In this document: piece by piece, positions 1 to 8,512 of the stretch
How the letters are laid out: every line of letters starts with the position of its first letter
How positions within the stretch are numbered: the stretch's first letter is position 1
NCBI GenBank assembly: GCA_026707185.1
Contig: JAPOXI010000063.1
Coordinates: 1 to 36,252 of the forward strand
Source: Chloroflexota bacterium
Lineage (GTDB): Bacteria > Chloroflexota > UBA11872
Length of the DNA: 36,252 bases
Reading direction: 5' to 3'
Notes under the pieces: generated by a model
Database searches by the model: none
Seen by the model: only the letters and a program-made list of their open reading frames with translations
What the model was told of the DNA's origin: nothing
Translations under genes and position numbers: made by a program

Positions 1-52
1 CGCTGCCGCCGACAGCCAACGCCAACATCCTGAAACCACGACGCTCCTCCTT

Positions 53-102
53 CCGTCCTTCGCAGGACGGCCAAGGCCCGCCGCGTGGCGTCGCCGGCGG
101 GC
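53..102. repeat. Two adjacent perfect hairpins
   Basis: CCGTCCT at 53-59 pairs with AGGACGG at 64-70 around a 4-base loop. GCCCGCCG at 76-83 pairs with CGGCGGGC at 95-102. Neither is followed by a T run, so they are not convincing intrinsic terminators. No intact gene lies next to them inside the window. They may be the end of a transcript entering from the left or simply structured GC-rich intergenic DNA. Confidence 0.4.
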
Positions 103-544
103 CGCGAACCACCATGGGGTGGCATGCCCGCCGGCGGCTCGATCCGCCGACAATGAAACGTGGGGCCAGGCCGACCTCCCGCCGCCCTGGCGTCCTTCAA
201 CCAGCGACGATCACGTCCTCCCAGCGCGTCGTCGACCGATCACTCGCGACGCTGACGACCTCCCGTCGTCCCGTCGCATCGATTCCTGTCGCGGGCCCGC
301 GTCGGTTTAGTGCTGCGCGGGGTCGCGACAGAGCCAGTCTGGCTGCGACGGGCTGGATCGCCTATCCAGGTTTCTGTAATCCTCGCGCCGCATGTACAGC
401 AGGGTGCCACCCGCTGCGCGCCAGGTCCTATCGCGCGAAACGCCGCGGCCTAAGAAACCTCCAAGTCCAGTCAGCAACGACGGCCGAGGACGGCGCCAAA
501 CGATGAGGCAGCGATTGCGGTCGCCGCGGGCGAGGAGTCCATTG
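103..544. other. Gene-poor stretch, no supported gene
   Basis: Open frames are present only because the DNA is GC-rich. Their translations are Arg/Ser/Pro-rich and show no domain. I see no RNA gene, array or promoter that I would defend. Confidence 0.5.
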
Positions 545-857
545 ATGTCAGACCAGTCATGATGGTCTTGCCGGCGCTGGGGTCGTCGGCCAGCAGAAAG
601 CGCAGGGGCTGGCGGAGGAGCATGGCTTCGTAGACGGCGCTGATTTAGTGGGGGACGGCATCGACCAACGAGGTGCTGACGTTGTGGATTGTGTCGAACA
701 GGTGAGCTAGGCGAAAGCTCTGTGTCTCCGAGTCGTGACCGTTAGGCGCAATGCCGCGGATGGCGGCTGAGGGGTGTCGATCCTCGAGGGCGTCCACTGC
801 CTGGCCTTCGTGCAACGGGCGATGATGCCAGCGGGTTTCTTGCTCAAGCCCGATCAA
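545..857 (-). pseudogene. Relic of a SNF2/DEAD-type helicase (Walker A region)
   Basis: Read on the minus strand, the frame gives a FRLAHLFD...VSTSLVDAVPH segment, then an in-frame stop (TAA at 645-647). It continues in the same frame with [19 protein letters not shown] and [12 protein letters not shown]. This is the characteristic N-terminal run of large SNF2/DEAH helicase-related proteins common in defence islands (AVYE.ML.....RFLLADD.GAGKT). The Walker A GKT is intact. Everything after the P-loop is lost, and the sequence beyond it does not resemble the family. The gene is therefore a short dead remnant. Which system it came from (for example a DISARM-like helicase or a generic island helicase) cannot be decided. 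Confidence 0.55.
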
Positions 858-1339
858 GTGCGTTAGCGATTAGTGGCGCCGGAACCAAGCAGACCAAGAC
901 GCGGCCTAGACTGCGACGAGGACTGGGCGAGGCGGAGGAATGCCCGGAAACCGGCTAGCCAAAGGACTCGGGCCACGCCTCGATTTACTCGCCGATCTGT
1001 AGGTGATCGCGGTTCGCCGCTGCCATCGCTGCCCGGAGAGGCCGCGGAAGGTCTGCCTTGCGCATCTCGCACCGGTGGCCGGAGAGCGGTAGTGGTGAGC
1101 ACCTCAGGATATCCACGATCGTTACGCGCGGCGAACGCCTTCGTGATGTAGGAGCATGGCCAGCGAATCCATGTCGACCTGGTTGCAGGATTCTCAATTT
1201 GTCGATACGCCGACGCGACAGTCGTCTACGCCGAGGAGATGCAGTTGACGACGAGTCAAGCGACGATGGACGTTACGCACCGGACGACGGACGCAGCCTG
1301 CTGATTCATCGTGCACGCGGGTGCTGAACTCCGCTCATC
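858..1339. other. Gene-poor stretch, no supported gene
   Basis: Several overlapping GC-driven frames on both strands; none shows a recognisable motif or a good ribosome binding site. It lies between two pseudogene relics on the minus strand and is probably decayed DNA. Confidence 0.4.
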
Positions 1340-1475
1340 GATTCCGATGTCCGAATATCCACGGTCCAGAAGTAGGATGTCCAGAGCCGCAGTCGATTCG
1401 CCGGTTGCACCGACGAAATGGCAACTGTCGTGAATCTCGGCATCCCGCTGCCGTTCTACGCACAGGGCATTGACG
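1340..1475 (-). pseudogene. Possible HEPN-domain relic
   Basis: Directly downstream of the MNT-like relic on the minus strand, a shifted frame reads ERQRDAEIHDSC, then a degraded stretch, then TAALDILLLDRG. HEPN toxins of MNT/HEPN pairs typically show an acidic entry, a C/FHAQQA.EKALKA.L helix and then RG. The residual spacing and residues match loosely, and the position immediately 3' of an MNT-like frame is as expected. The catalytic R-x4-6-H motif is not visible. The call is tentative and rests largely on context. Confidence 0.3.
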
Positions 1476-1893
1476 TTGCCTCCCTGAAAACGACTCGAAC
1501 CCGCTGATCGACTGCTGGGGGCACGGTCCAGTCATCTCCGTGGGGGTCGATTGGGTGATGCATGGCTGCGTCGTAGGTCACCGTTCCCTCGCAAGAAGCG
1601 AGTCTGATCGCCAGCGCAAGACTGTAACCGTAGCACTGGATGTGTGCCGGTGTGACGCAGATCGCGTCGACCGCAACTCGGACTCCGGGGAGGCTGTAGT
1701 GGATCTGCGTCGTCAAGTCGCGCGAAACCTCCGTATCGCTGATAGCCCAGAGTTCGACACTCCCGTTGGTACCGATCCCGCCCCCTGCGGGAGACTCTAA
1801 GAGGATGATCTTCTCGACCACCGCATCGTCGACCATCCGCCTTACGGTGTCGTCCAGTGCGACGCCGTCGAGTATTCGGCGGTTCAGCAGCCA
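1456..1893 (-). pseudogene. Decayed MNT-type nucleotidyltransferase (antitoxin)
   Basis: The minus-strand frame reads LDDTVRRMVDDAVVEKIILLES, then a damaged stretch, then DLTTQIHYSLPGVRVAVDAICVTP and finally LALAIRLASCEGTVTYDAA. This follows the layout of small nucleotidyltransferases: an EKI.LFGSRARG entry, a D-x-D core, a VDVI.VTP strand and a final REG..LYD. The glycine-serine and D-x-D positions are degraded here (LLESPAGGG and GSVELW in place of LFGSRARG and SDIDLL). The active site is therefore lost. A valid start codon remains (ATG at 1836), but the protein would be catalytically dead. It is best called a pseudogene of an MNT antitoxin paired with HEPN. Confidence 0.5.
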
Positions 1894-2548
1894 GAGCCTG
1901 GCCGGCAGGAACAGGTGATCACTTCACTTGCGACATGCGCTTCAACTCGCCGTCGCTCACCGAAGAAACTGGTATGACGCGTTGACACTAACCTCGCGTC
2001 GCGCGTCGACCACACTTGTGAAAAGGGCACTTGAGTTCGCACTCGCATGGGGCAACTCGTAGTCAAGGCGACTGCATCATGGCTGCGTGCCGACGAAGAT
2101 CCAGTCTCGCTGAAGTGCTAGAACCGTCACTGAATGTCTCAACATCCAAATGCTCGATGTGCAGTCGTAGTGCGACGAGCAAGGCGCTTCGGAGAAAGTC
2201 CACTCACGGACTTGCCTGAACGCCGGTTCCTAGCCTCCGAGCCGATTGATGTACATCCGCCGCATTAGAGGCTCGACCGCCGCCAAGTCGATGACATGCT
2301 AGGATCCCTGGAAATCCTGAAAGGACCGGAGGGGTACGTGGATGGGCTTAGCAATGCACAAGCTCGTAGTCCATATCGGCTCGAACTTCCTGCGCTATTT
2401 CGATCACGTATCCAGATCCTCAACCATAAGAAGGAATGTGATAAAGTCGGATTCTCGAGCACACAGACTTTTAACGCTATCGGGTCATCTTGCTTTCTCT
2501 TTGATTTGGATCCGCAGGCATGCTTGCTCGTTGCTCTAGGAACTTGAA
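1894..2548. other. Gene-poor left margin of the island
   Basis: No supported gene. Base composition falls from the GC-rich flank toward the less GC-rich island in this interval, most clearly after about 2300. The stretch 2400-2548 is the leader of the ParB-like operon. I cannot assign promoter boxes with confidence. Confidence 0.4.
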
Positions 2549-3640
2549 GTGAACTCTCAAGAAACCTATAGAGAGGTTCCTTTAGCCAACCTAAGACTTG
2601 ACCCAGAGAACCCTAGACTTCCACGTGAGTCAGATGGCGAATTACAGTCAGAGAATCATTTTCTCCGAGAATTCTCCCGCCGATACAACCTGATTGAGCT
2701 CGCACGTTCGATCGTCGACAAGGGCTTCTCACCCAGGCATGCCGAGGCGCTCCTAGTTGTCGAGGAAGAATCGAAACCAGGCGACTATGTTGTTGTTGAA
2801 GGCAATCGACGCCTCGCCACGCTCAAGCTCTTGACGGACGTGAAGAGTCGTAAGGCAGCCGGAGTCATAGGAATAGAGTGGGAGGAGTTAGCAGAGAAGG
2901 CAATGACGTTGAATCTCAATCAGGTACCAGTGATCGTGTATCACGATCGGACGGAACTGAACGACTATCTTGGCTTTCGGCACATCACCGGTCCAAAACC
3001 TTGGCGTCCTGAAGCTAAAGCGCGATTCATAGTCAAGCTTCTCGGCGCTGGTGAGTCCGTTGGTGATGTGGCAAGAGGAATCGGCAGCAACCACCGCACG
3101 GTTCGTCGCTTTGCCGAGGCACACGAAATATATGAACAGGCGTTGAGTGCCGAAATCCCAATGGACGAGGTTGAAGCGGCCTTTGGAGTGTTTTACAACG
3201 CACTTGACCGTGAAGGCGTTCGCGAATACCTCAGTTTAGGTCGTCAGGCGGACATTTCGCAGTTGCCAAAAGCGCCTGTTCCTCCAGATTCCATGGATGA
3301 GCTTCGGGAGCTAATTGGATTGCTCTACGGCGACTCTTCCAGGAATCTGGAACGGGTGATTCGAGAATCGCGTGACCTGCGAAAGCTGAGCGATGTCCTG
3401 GCCGATGACCGGGCACGAGCCAATCTCCTCCAGAACAGAAACCTTGAGCGAGCTTGGCGCGTCAGCGGGGGCGGTCGATATGAGCTTCTGGGCCAGCTTT
3501 CTGAGCTCCACTCAGGACTAGCCGAGGTTAACGGAAAGGCCAGAGAATATGCAGATGATAACGAGGTGCGAGACGAGATTCGGCGAATTCATAACCTGGT
3601 CATGGAAATGGCAAGCCGCTACGGAGTTAACGACTCTTAG
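2549..3640 (+). CDS. ParB-like nuclease-fold domain protein, first gene of a modification operon
   Basis: 363 residues with a GTG start at 2549, preceded by AGGAACTT. The N-terminal half is a ParB/Srx-type fold: VPLANLRLDPENPRLP opens the domain and the nucleotide-binding-like motif YVVVEGNRRLATLKLL lies near residues 76-92. In ParB and DndB-like relatives this region binds CTP or DNA. Around residues 168-190, GDVARGIGSNHRTVRRFAEA looks like a helix-turn-helix of the KorB/ParB kind. The C-terminal part is helical and charged. Its stop overlaps the next start (TAGTG), so the two are translationally coupled. Standing ahead of a nuclease-like gene and a Dcm-Vsr gene, it is more likely a DNA-binding component or regulator of restriction-modification than a plasmid partition protein. 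No ParA is present. Confidence 0.75.
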   Translation: MNSQETYREVPLANLRLDPENPRLPRESDGELQSENHFLREFSRRYNLIELARSIVDKGFSPRHAEALLVVEEESKPGDYVVVEGNRRLATLKLLTDVKSRKAAGVIGIEWEELAEKAMTLNLNQVPVIVYHDRTELNDYLGFRHITGPKPWRPEAKARFIVKLLGAGESVGDVARGIGSNHRTVRRFAEAHEIYEQALSAEIPMDEVEAAFGVFYNALDREGVREYLSLGRQADISQLPKAPVPPDSMDELRELIGLLYGDSSRNLERVIRESRDLRKLSDVLADDRARANLLQNRNLERAWRVSGGGRYELLGQLSELHSGLAEVNGKAREYADDNEVRDEIRRIHNLVMEMASRYGVNDS

Positions 3641-4641
3641 TGTTTGCGCCACCTCCGCTAGGCGATCAAGTCTCTCACGATCCCGTCAGGATAGCTGACT
3701 GGGTGGAGTTGAATCTGCTCACTGACGAAGAGTCTATTGTCTCAATGACGAGCGTTACTGATGAGCTTGCGTCTATCCCTCCCGATGACTCTAGAGCCAG
3801 TGAGTCTTGGTTCGAGTATGAAGATACGCGGCTTGCCGGGGACGGAGGCGTACACACCGGATTTCGAGAAGCGGCAGAGGACAAGGCAGAAGCTGCATTC
3901 CTCGAATTGTCAGATCGAGCCGGATGGCTGAGAGACCACTACCCTGTTGAAGTAGATGGTGATGTCGCGGCGCTTCGCCAAGAGATGTCCGCTTACGAAG
4001 TCTACACATTCCTCGTACTTCTAAGGTCAAGACAGCTGTACCGTGGAGCACTTGACGATGACGGAGGAGAGTCCGGACGGCTCTTTGAGGAGCTAGTAAA
4101 GTATGCGTTAGGTGCATATGCGGGATCCGCGTCCGATCAGCGAGTTCGCTTTGGAGTCGCCGGAGGTTCACGTGGGGATGGGTTACCTCAGTCGTTAGCA
4201 GCTGCCGTCAGAGTACTTAGCCGACGTATGTTTGAGAGACCGGGACAAGTCTCAGATTCTCAGCATGGAGACTTCAAAGCTGATGCAGTGGCTTGGAGAC
4301 CATTCGGCGATGATCGGCCTGGGCAAATGGTACTTATTGGGCAAGCTACAATTACTGAAGGAGATTGGATGCATGACGAGCCGGCAAATAGGTGGACCGA
4401 CAGGAATCCTCCAGATACGCGCCTGATATTATTCTTCGCTCGACCAGTCACTGCCGTGGCATTCCCCGAGACGCTGTCGCTTACAACGCCCGATTTGATG
4501 GATGGGCTTACGTTTTCGAGTATCCCGTTCGATCGCCTGCGTCTATTGAGCGTGCTCTGTGATCAGGACTTACCGGCCGACCTACGCGAGAGCATGAGGG
4601 ACTGGGGCCGTGAAATGAGATGCAGGCTGCCAAAGTGGTAA
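3640..4641 (+). CDS. Putative PD-(D/E)XK-like restriction endonuclease
   Basis: 333 residues, GTG start inside the preceding stop (TAGTG), coupled again to the next gene by TAATG. The acidic N-terminus (1-110) has no recognisable domain. The C-terminal half has the layout of a nuclease fold: RLFEELVKYALGAY near 147-160 would supply the first acidic helix. GDFKADAVAW and GQMVLIGQATITEGDW (about 208-245) would form the two core strands, with Asp and Gln in the places where PD-(D/E)XK enzymes keep their metal ligands. The final lysine is not obvious, so activity is uncertain. Its position directly before a Dcm-Vsr methyltransferase makes it the natural candidate for the cutting subunit. This assignment comes from motif layout plus context, not from a clear family match. 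Confidence 0.55.
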   Translation: MFAPPPLGDQVSHDPVRIADWVELNLLTDEESIVSMTSVTDELASIPPDDSRASESWFEYEDTRLAGDGGVHTGFREAAEDKAEAAFLELSDRAGWLRDHYPVEVDGDVAALRQEMSAYEVYTFLVLLRSRQLYRGALDDDGGESGRLFEELVKYALGAYAGSASDQRVRFGVAGGSRGDGLPQSLAAAVRVLSRRMFERPGQVSDSQHGDFKADAVAWRPFGDDRPGQMVLIGQATITEGDWMHDEPANRWTDRNPPDTRLILFFARPVTAVAFPETLSLTTPDLMDGLTFSSIPFDRLRLLSVLCDQDLPADLRESMRDWGREMRCRLPKW

Positions 4642-6053
4642 TGCAGAAGAATAGGCACTACAGCTGGGTACGCGAATTGAATTCACGACTCAGTCGGGAG
4701 GCTAATCTGGGACTAAGAGCTTTAGATCTATTTTGCGGTGCCGGTGGCCTGTCTCTTGGCTTTTGGGCACGCGGATTCGACGTCGTGGGTATTGACCAAA
4801 GCTCGGACGCCGTGCTCACGTATAAGCTGAATCTAGGAGAGGCTAACTGTGCTGACTTGAATGAAGCGTTGGAGTTTCCCGGGGCGGACGTGATCATCGC
4901 TGGTCCTCCGTGTCAACCATGGAGCCGTGCTGGTAAGCAATTGGGTGAACAAGACGAGCGGGATGGGCTAGCAATCACACTTAGAATCATTCGAGAGATA
5001 CGGCCTTTTGCAGTCGTAATCGAAAACGTTCCCGAATTGGCGCGGTATCGTAAGAGGAAGCACATTGACGCTCTTGAGGCGAAGCTCTCGAGTCTTGGTT
5101 ACGCTGTGGAAGAGCACTTGCTCAACGCCGCAGACTACGGTGTGCCACAGAATCGGAGACGGATCTTCGTCACAGGAGTCCGTGGCACAAAGGCACTTGA
5201 AGCCCCGGTTCCGTGCTCTTCGAAAGTCAGTGCCCGACAGGCGATTCCAGGCACATGTCGACGAGAGGCGCAGGGAACTCAGCTGGTTACGAAAGCAATG
5301 AGTGCTTATATCGAGCGTTATGAACAGGCATCCGGCTGTCGAAGGCCGAGGGATCTGCACTTAGACCAACCTTCGCGGACGCTTACCGTGAGGAATCTGA
5401 CCGGTGCCACGGGTGACATGATGCGGCTGCGCCTTCCTGATGGCAGGCGACGGACACTTACGGTCCGTGAGGCCGCACGTCTTCAGTCTTTCCCAGACTG
5501 GTTTCAATTCGAGGGAAACGAACGCAGTCAATTCGAACAGATTGGCAACGCTGTACCCCCATTCTTGGCTCTTGCCATCGCCAGAGTCGTGCGAGATCGC
5601 GTCGTTGAACTTGGTGCCGGCCACATGCCGTCCGAGCTAAAATCCCCGCTTCCGTCCAGTACCGTGGCGTCTGCCACGATGCGCGCAAACCGGCGACGCG
5701 ATACGACCCCTGAACGTCGCTTGAGGTCTGCACTGCATCGCCTAGGTTGGAGATTTCGAGTAGACCTCCCTGTGGACGCTGGCGGACGTCGTGTGCGCCC
5801 GGACATAGTATTTACACGTCGACGGGTCGCTGTTTTCGTAGACGGCTGCTTCTGGCATGTCTGTCCAGAACATGGACAGCAACCGAGTGCCAACGCGTTG
5901 TACTGGAAGACCAAGCTCCAAAGAAATGTGGATCGTGACCTAGCGGACACTGAGTCACTTGAACGTTCTGGCTGGACAGTCGTGCGAGTTTGGGAGCACG
6001 AGTCCACCAAGGATGCAGTAGCTACGATCCATGCTAATTTGATCCAAACCTAG
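4641..6053 (+). CDS. DNA cytosine-5 methyltransferase fused to Vsr mismatch endonuclease
   Basis: I start it at the ATG of TAATG (4641), the same junction style as the upstream gene. An ATG at 4620 would add seven residues. Methyltransferase motifs, numbered from 4641: I ALDLFCGAGGLSLGF (about 27-41), IV AGPPCQPWSRAG with catalytic Cys91, VI ENVPEL, VIII QNRRRIFVTG, a short target recognition region (about 180-270), then RTLTVREAARLQSFP and QIGNAVPPFLALAIARVV. A linker leads to a complete Vsr domain from about 347: MRANRRRDTTPERRLR, RPDIVF (Asp388, metal ligand), FVDGCFWHVCPEH, YWKTKLQRNVDRD, VVRVWEHES. The enzyme should methylate cytosine and, through Vsr, nick T:G mismatches left by deamination of 5-methylcytosine. 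Vsr is usually a separate gene; here both activities are one 470-residue chain. Confidence 0.93.
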   Translation: MQKNRHYSWVRELNSRLSREANLGLRALDLFCGAGGLSLGFWARGFDVVGIDQSSDAVLTYKLNLGEANCADLNEALEFPGADVIIAGPPCQPWSRAGKQLGEQDERDGLAITLRIIREIRPFAVVIENVPELARYRKRKHIDALEAKLSSLGYAVEEHLLNAADYGVPQNRRRIFVTGVRGTKALEAPVPCSSKVSARQAIPGTCRREAQGTQLVTKAMSAYIERYEQASGCRRPRDLHLDQPSRTLTVRNLTGATGDMMRLRLPDGRRRTLTVREAARLQSFPDWFQFEGNERSQFEQIGNAVPPFLALAIARVVRDRVVELGAGHMPSELKSPLPSSTVASATMRANRRRDTTPERRLRSALHRLGWRFRVDLPVDAGGRRVRPDIVFTRRRVAVFVDGCFWHVCPEHGQQPSANALYWKTKLQRNVDRDLADTESLERSGWTVVRVWEHESTKDAVATIHANLIQT

Positions 6054-7019
6054 AACTGCATCCAAGCACCTACCTTAACTGCTAAGCTGGAGATTGTACA
6101 GGCTTTTAATTGCAGAGTGATAAACGTCTAACTCATCTGTAGATGCTCGGCCTATACATCCTAGTTCGTGATTATTTGCCACGAGCATTCAACCATGGAA
6201 TGAGATCGAGCATTTGGAGTGTAGCTTTTTGTGATGTAGCGGTCGCAGCCCAGGAAACCACCGCGAGCTTGTAGTCGCTCGATGCCTCGTACGTCGACCG
6301 ACAATCTAGAGTCTCCAGAGACTCTGCACCGCCGCCACATGCGCAGGCGGGGTCGAGTCAATCGCACCAGCGAGGTTCCGGGTGAACCAGCGAGCGTCAA
6401 CTAAGGCGAAAGAGAAACCATCCGCGACAGCTCTGACACACCCGCGCGATCTTCCCGAACTCATCGTGACTAGATCTTTGGGCCAATTCACCGGCGCAAA
6501 TCCCATTAGCGCGGAGACTCGCCAGCACCAACTCCATCAGTCCTCGAAGAATCGCTTGCCTTCGCCCAGATTCCTTCGCGCAATAGCGTGAATGCCGAGG
6601 TCGTCCTTGGTGAGACCATATTTGGTCAATGGCCAGTCACACCGTGTCGAGTGTTCACTCGAGACACTACTCAGTGATGAATGGCTGACAGGCATGCCGA
6701 GCGGTCGGTGACTTCAGCACCAATAGCCCATGCTGAGGGAGTCTCAACAGCTTACTCTAGTCGACAGTCTGACGACGCATGCCAGGCTCCTCAGAATGTC
6801 TGGAACCTACCGACTCTATGCTCCAGCGGCCTTCGAATGTCAGAGGTCATAGCGAGTGAGCGGGATTTGCCCACGACCCAAGGGTCGTGAGCCACCGTCG
6901 GTGACCCAGGTCGTCCCGGCCTTAGCAATGTCCCACAGACCGAACAGTTGCCGGGGCCGTCAAAGTGAGCCCGAATCTGCAAGGCGAGGCGCAAGGTCAG
7001 CGCACGCGGAGGACACCCA
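6054..7019. other. Decayed intergenic DNA after the methyltransferase operon
   Basis: No intact gene. A minus-strand stretch at about 6556-6640 reads PLTKYGLTKDDLGIHAIARR followed by NLGEGKRFFED and a stop. It has a protein-like composition, but I cannot assign it to a family. The rest shows short frames with no motif. I see no clear terminator after 6053. Confidence 0.4.
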
Positions 7020-7802
7020 ATGGGTTCGCCATCGAATTTCGAGGTCGAGATTAGTGTGGCCAAGCATTGCGTGGATGGGGCCATGCACCGCACGCGCGTG
7101 ATCTGGCAGGTGTCAGCCACCCTCGGCGAACTCCGGCAACTACAGGCCCAGCTCCAGGTGCTGCGGCGGACGCGCATCTTGCTGGAAGCCACTGGTGGCT
7201 ACGAGCGGAACTCGTGGCCGCCCTAGCTGGTCTGCCAGCGGTCGCGGGCAATCCGCGCCAGACACGCAACTTGGCGCGCGTCCTCTGCAATCTGGCCAAG
7301 GCGGACTGGATCGACGCGTGCGGGCTGGCCCGCTTCGGGGCCCACGTGCGGCCCCGGTCGAGCCCTCGCCCGCGCGGCGGTATACGACCTACAGCGCCTG
7401 AGTCGCCGCCAATCGGCAATGACGCACTTCACCGAGCAGCAGCAGCCCCATCTGGCGTCGGCGCAGCTGGCCGGGAACGACGCCTTCCTTTTCGAGGTCT
7501 CGCGCCTCATCCAGGCCCTGGACCAGGCTACGACCCGGTAGGCCACACTTGCCTCTGGGCCCGCGACGCGGGCCTGTAGAGCATCCCGAATCTCGACCCG
7601 ATCCTCGCCGCCACCTTGCCCGCCGAAGTGCCCGAATTCCGCTCGTGCTCCGGCCAGCAGATCGCGACGCTTCCCGGCGCGGAGCCCTTCCACCGCGACA
7701 GCGGCATCTGGCACACCCTCTCCCTCGTGCGGCGTGGAAGCACCCAGGCCCGCGCGGTGCTGAACATGGCTACGGTGACCGCGATCCGCACAAATCCTTG
7801 AT
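7020..7802 (+). pseudogene. Frameshifted IS110-family transposase
   Basis: Pieces of an IS110 DEDD transposase appear in order but in different frames. FEVEISVAKHCVDGAMHRTR and RILLEATGGYE (7020-7205) are the N-terminal RuvC-like part. ELVAALAGLPAVAGNPRQTR, then AKADWIDACGLARFGAHVRP (7208-7350), follows in another frame. A later frame gives SIPNLDPILAATLPAEVPEF and SGQQIATLPGAEPFHRDSG, then STQARAVLNMATVTAIRTNP (7580-7800), the C-terminal transposase_20 region. The D-x-x-D-A motif is changed to DWIDA, and several indels break the frame. It is dead. I could not define its ends, and IS110 elements normally lack terminal inverted repeats. Confidence 0.8.
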
Positions 7803-8512
7803 CCCGGGACTGCCGCCAGAGGCTGCACATCGCCGACACATGCCAGAATCCACGACCATACACCTGAGAATCCCGAGTAGATCCCCAACCGAAATAGGCT
7901 CCCTCGAGATGATGGCTTATTCGCACTTACCTTTGTCGAGATGTTTATCTCTCAAATCTCATTAACCTGTCACCACCGACCATGATCATTCCGGCCACAC
8001 TCCGCCGCGCACCTGCATATGCGCCGTCTAACAGCAATCCAGCCGTCATGGGGTAACCATCGTAATTCCTGCATCACAACACTAATGCACTTGTCACGAA
8101 CAGCCTGACGTCACTGAACAGAATTTCTAAGTGAATAATGATCGCTCCCGGCCTACAAGACCTGACTCGCGACTAACGCGACTTGGATCAAGCATTTCAC
8201 GCGACCACTCAGAAATGCACGAAACGCTTTGCTGTGCTAAGCTGCTATAGAGTCAATCAGTCACTCCCTTGCCCGCACCCCCGATCCAACGATGCCGCAG
8301 AAGAGGATGAAAGTTTAGATGCTCAATTCACGCACAAAATCCGGTCGCTGTATACATCGACAAAGAAAAAGCAGATCCTCAAGCACACAATTGCCGAAGC
8401 TGACTTCAGATAACTACGAACGCACCTTCACAATACCCTACTCTTGCTCTGGTTCTCTTGGCGCTTCAGGTACCGAGCTCGAATGTACGGTTACTAGAAA
8501 GGTGGCGTCAAA
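7803..8512. other. Intergenic, leader of the TIR gene
   Basis: No supported gene. Composition turns more AT-rich toward the TIR gene. The only local signal I would defend is the AAAGGTGG ribosome binding site just before the start at 8513. Confidence 0.4.
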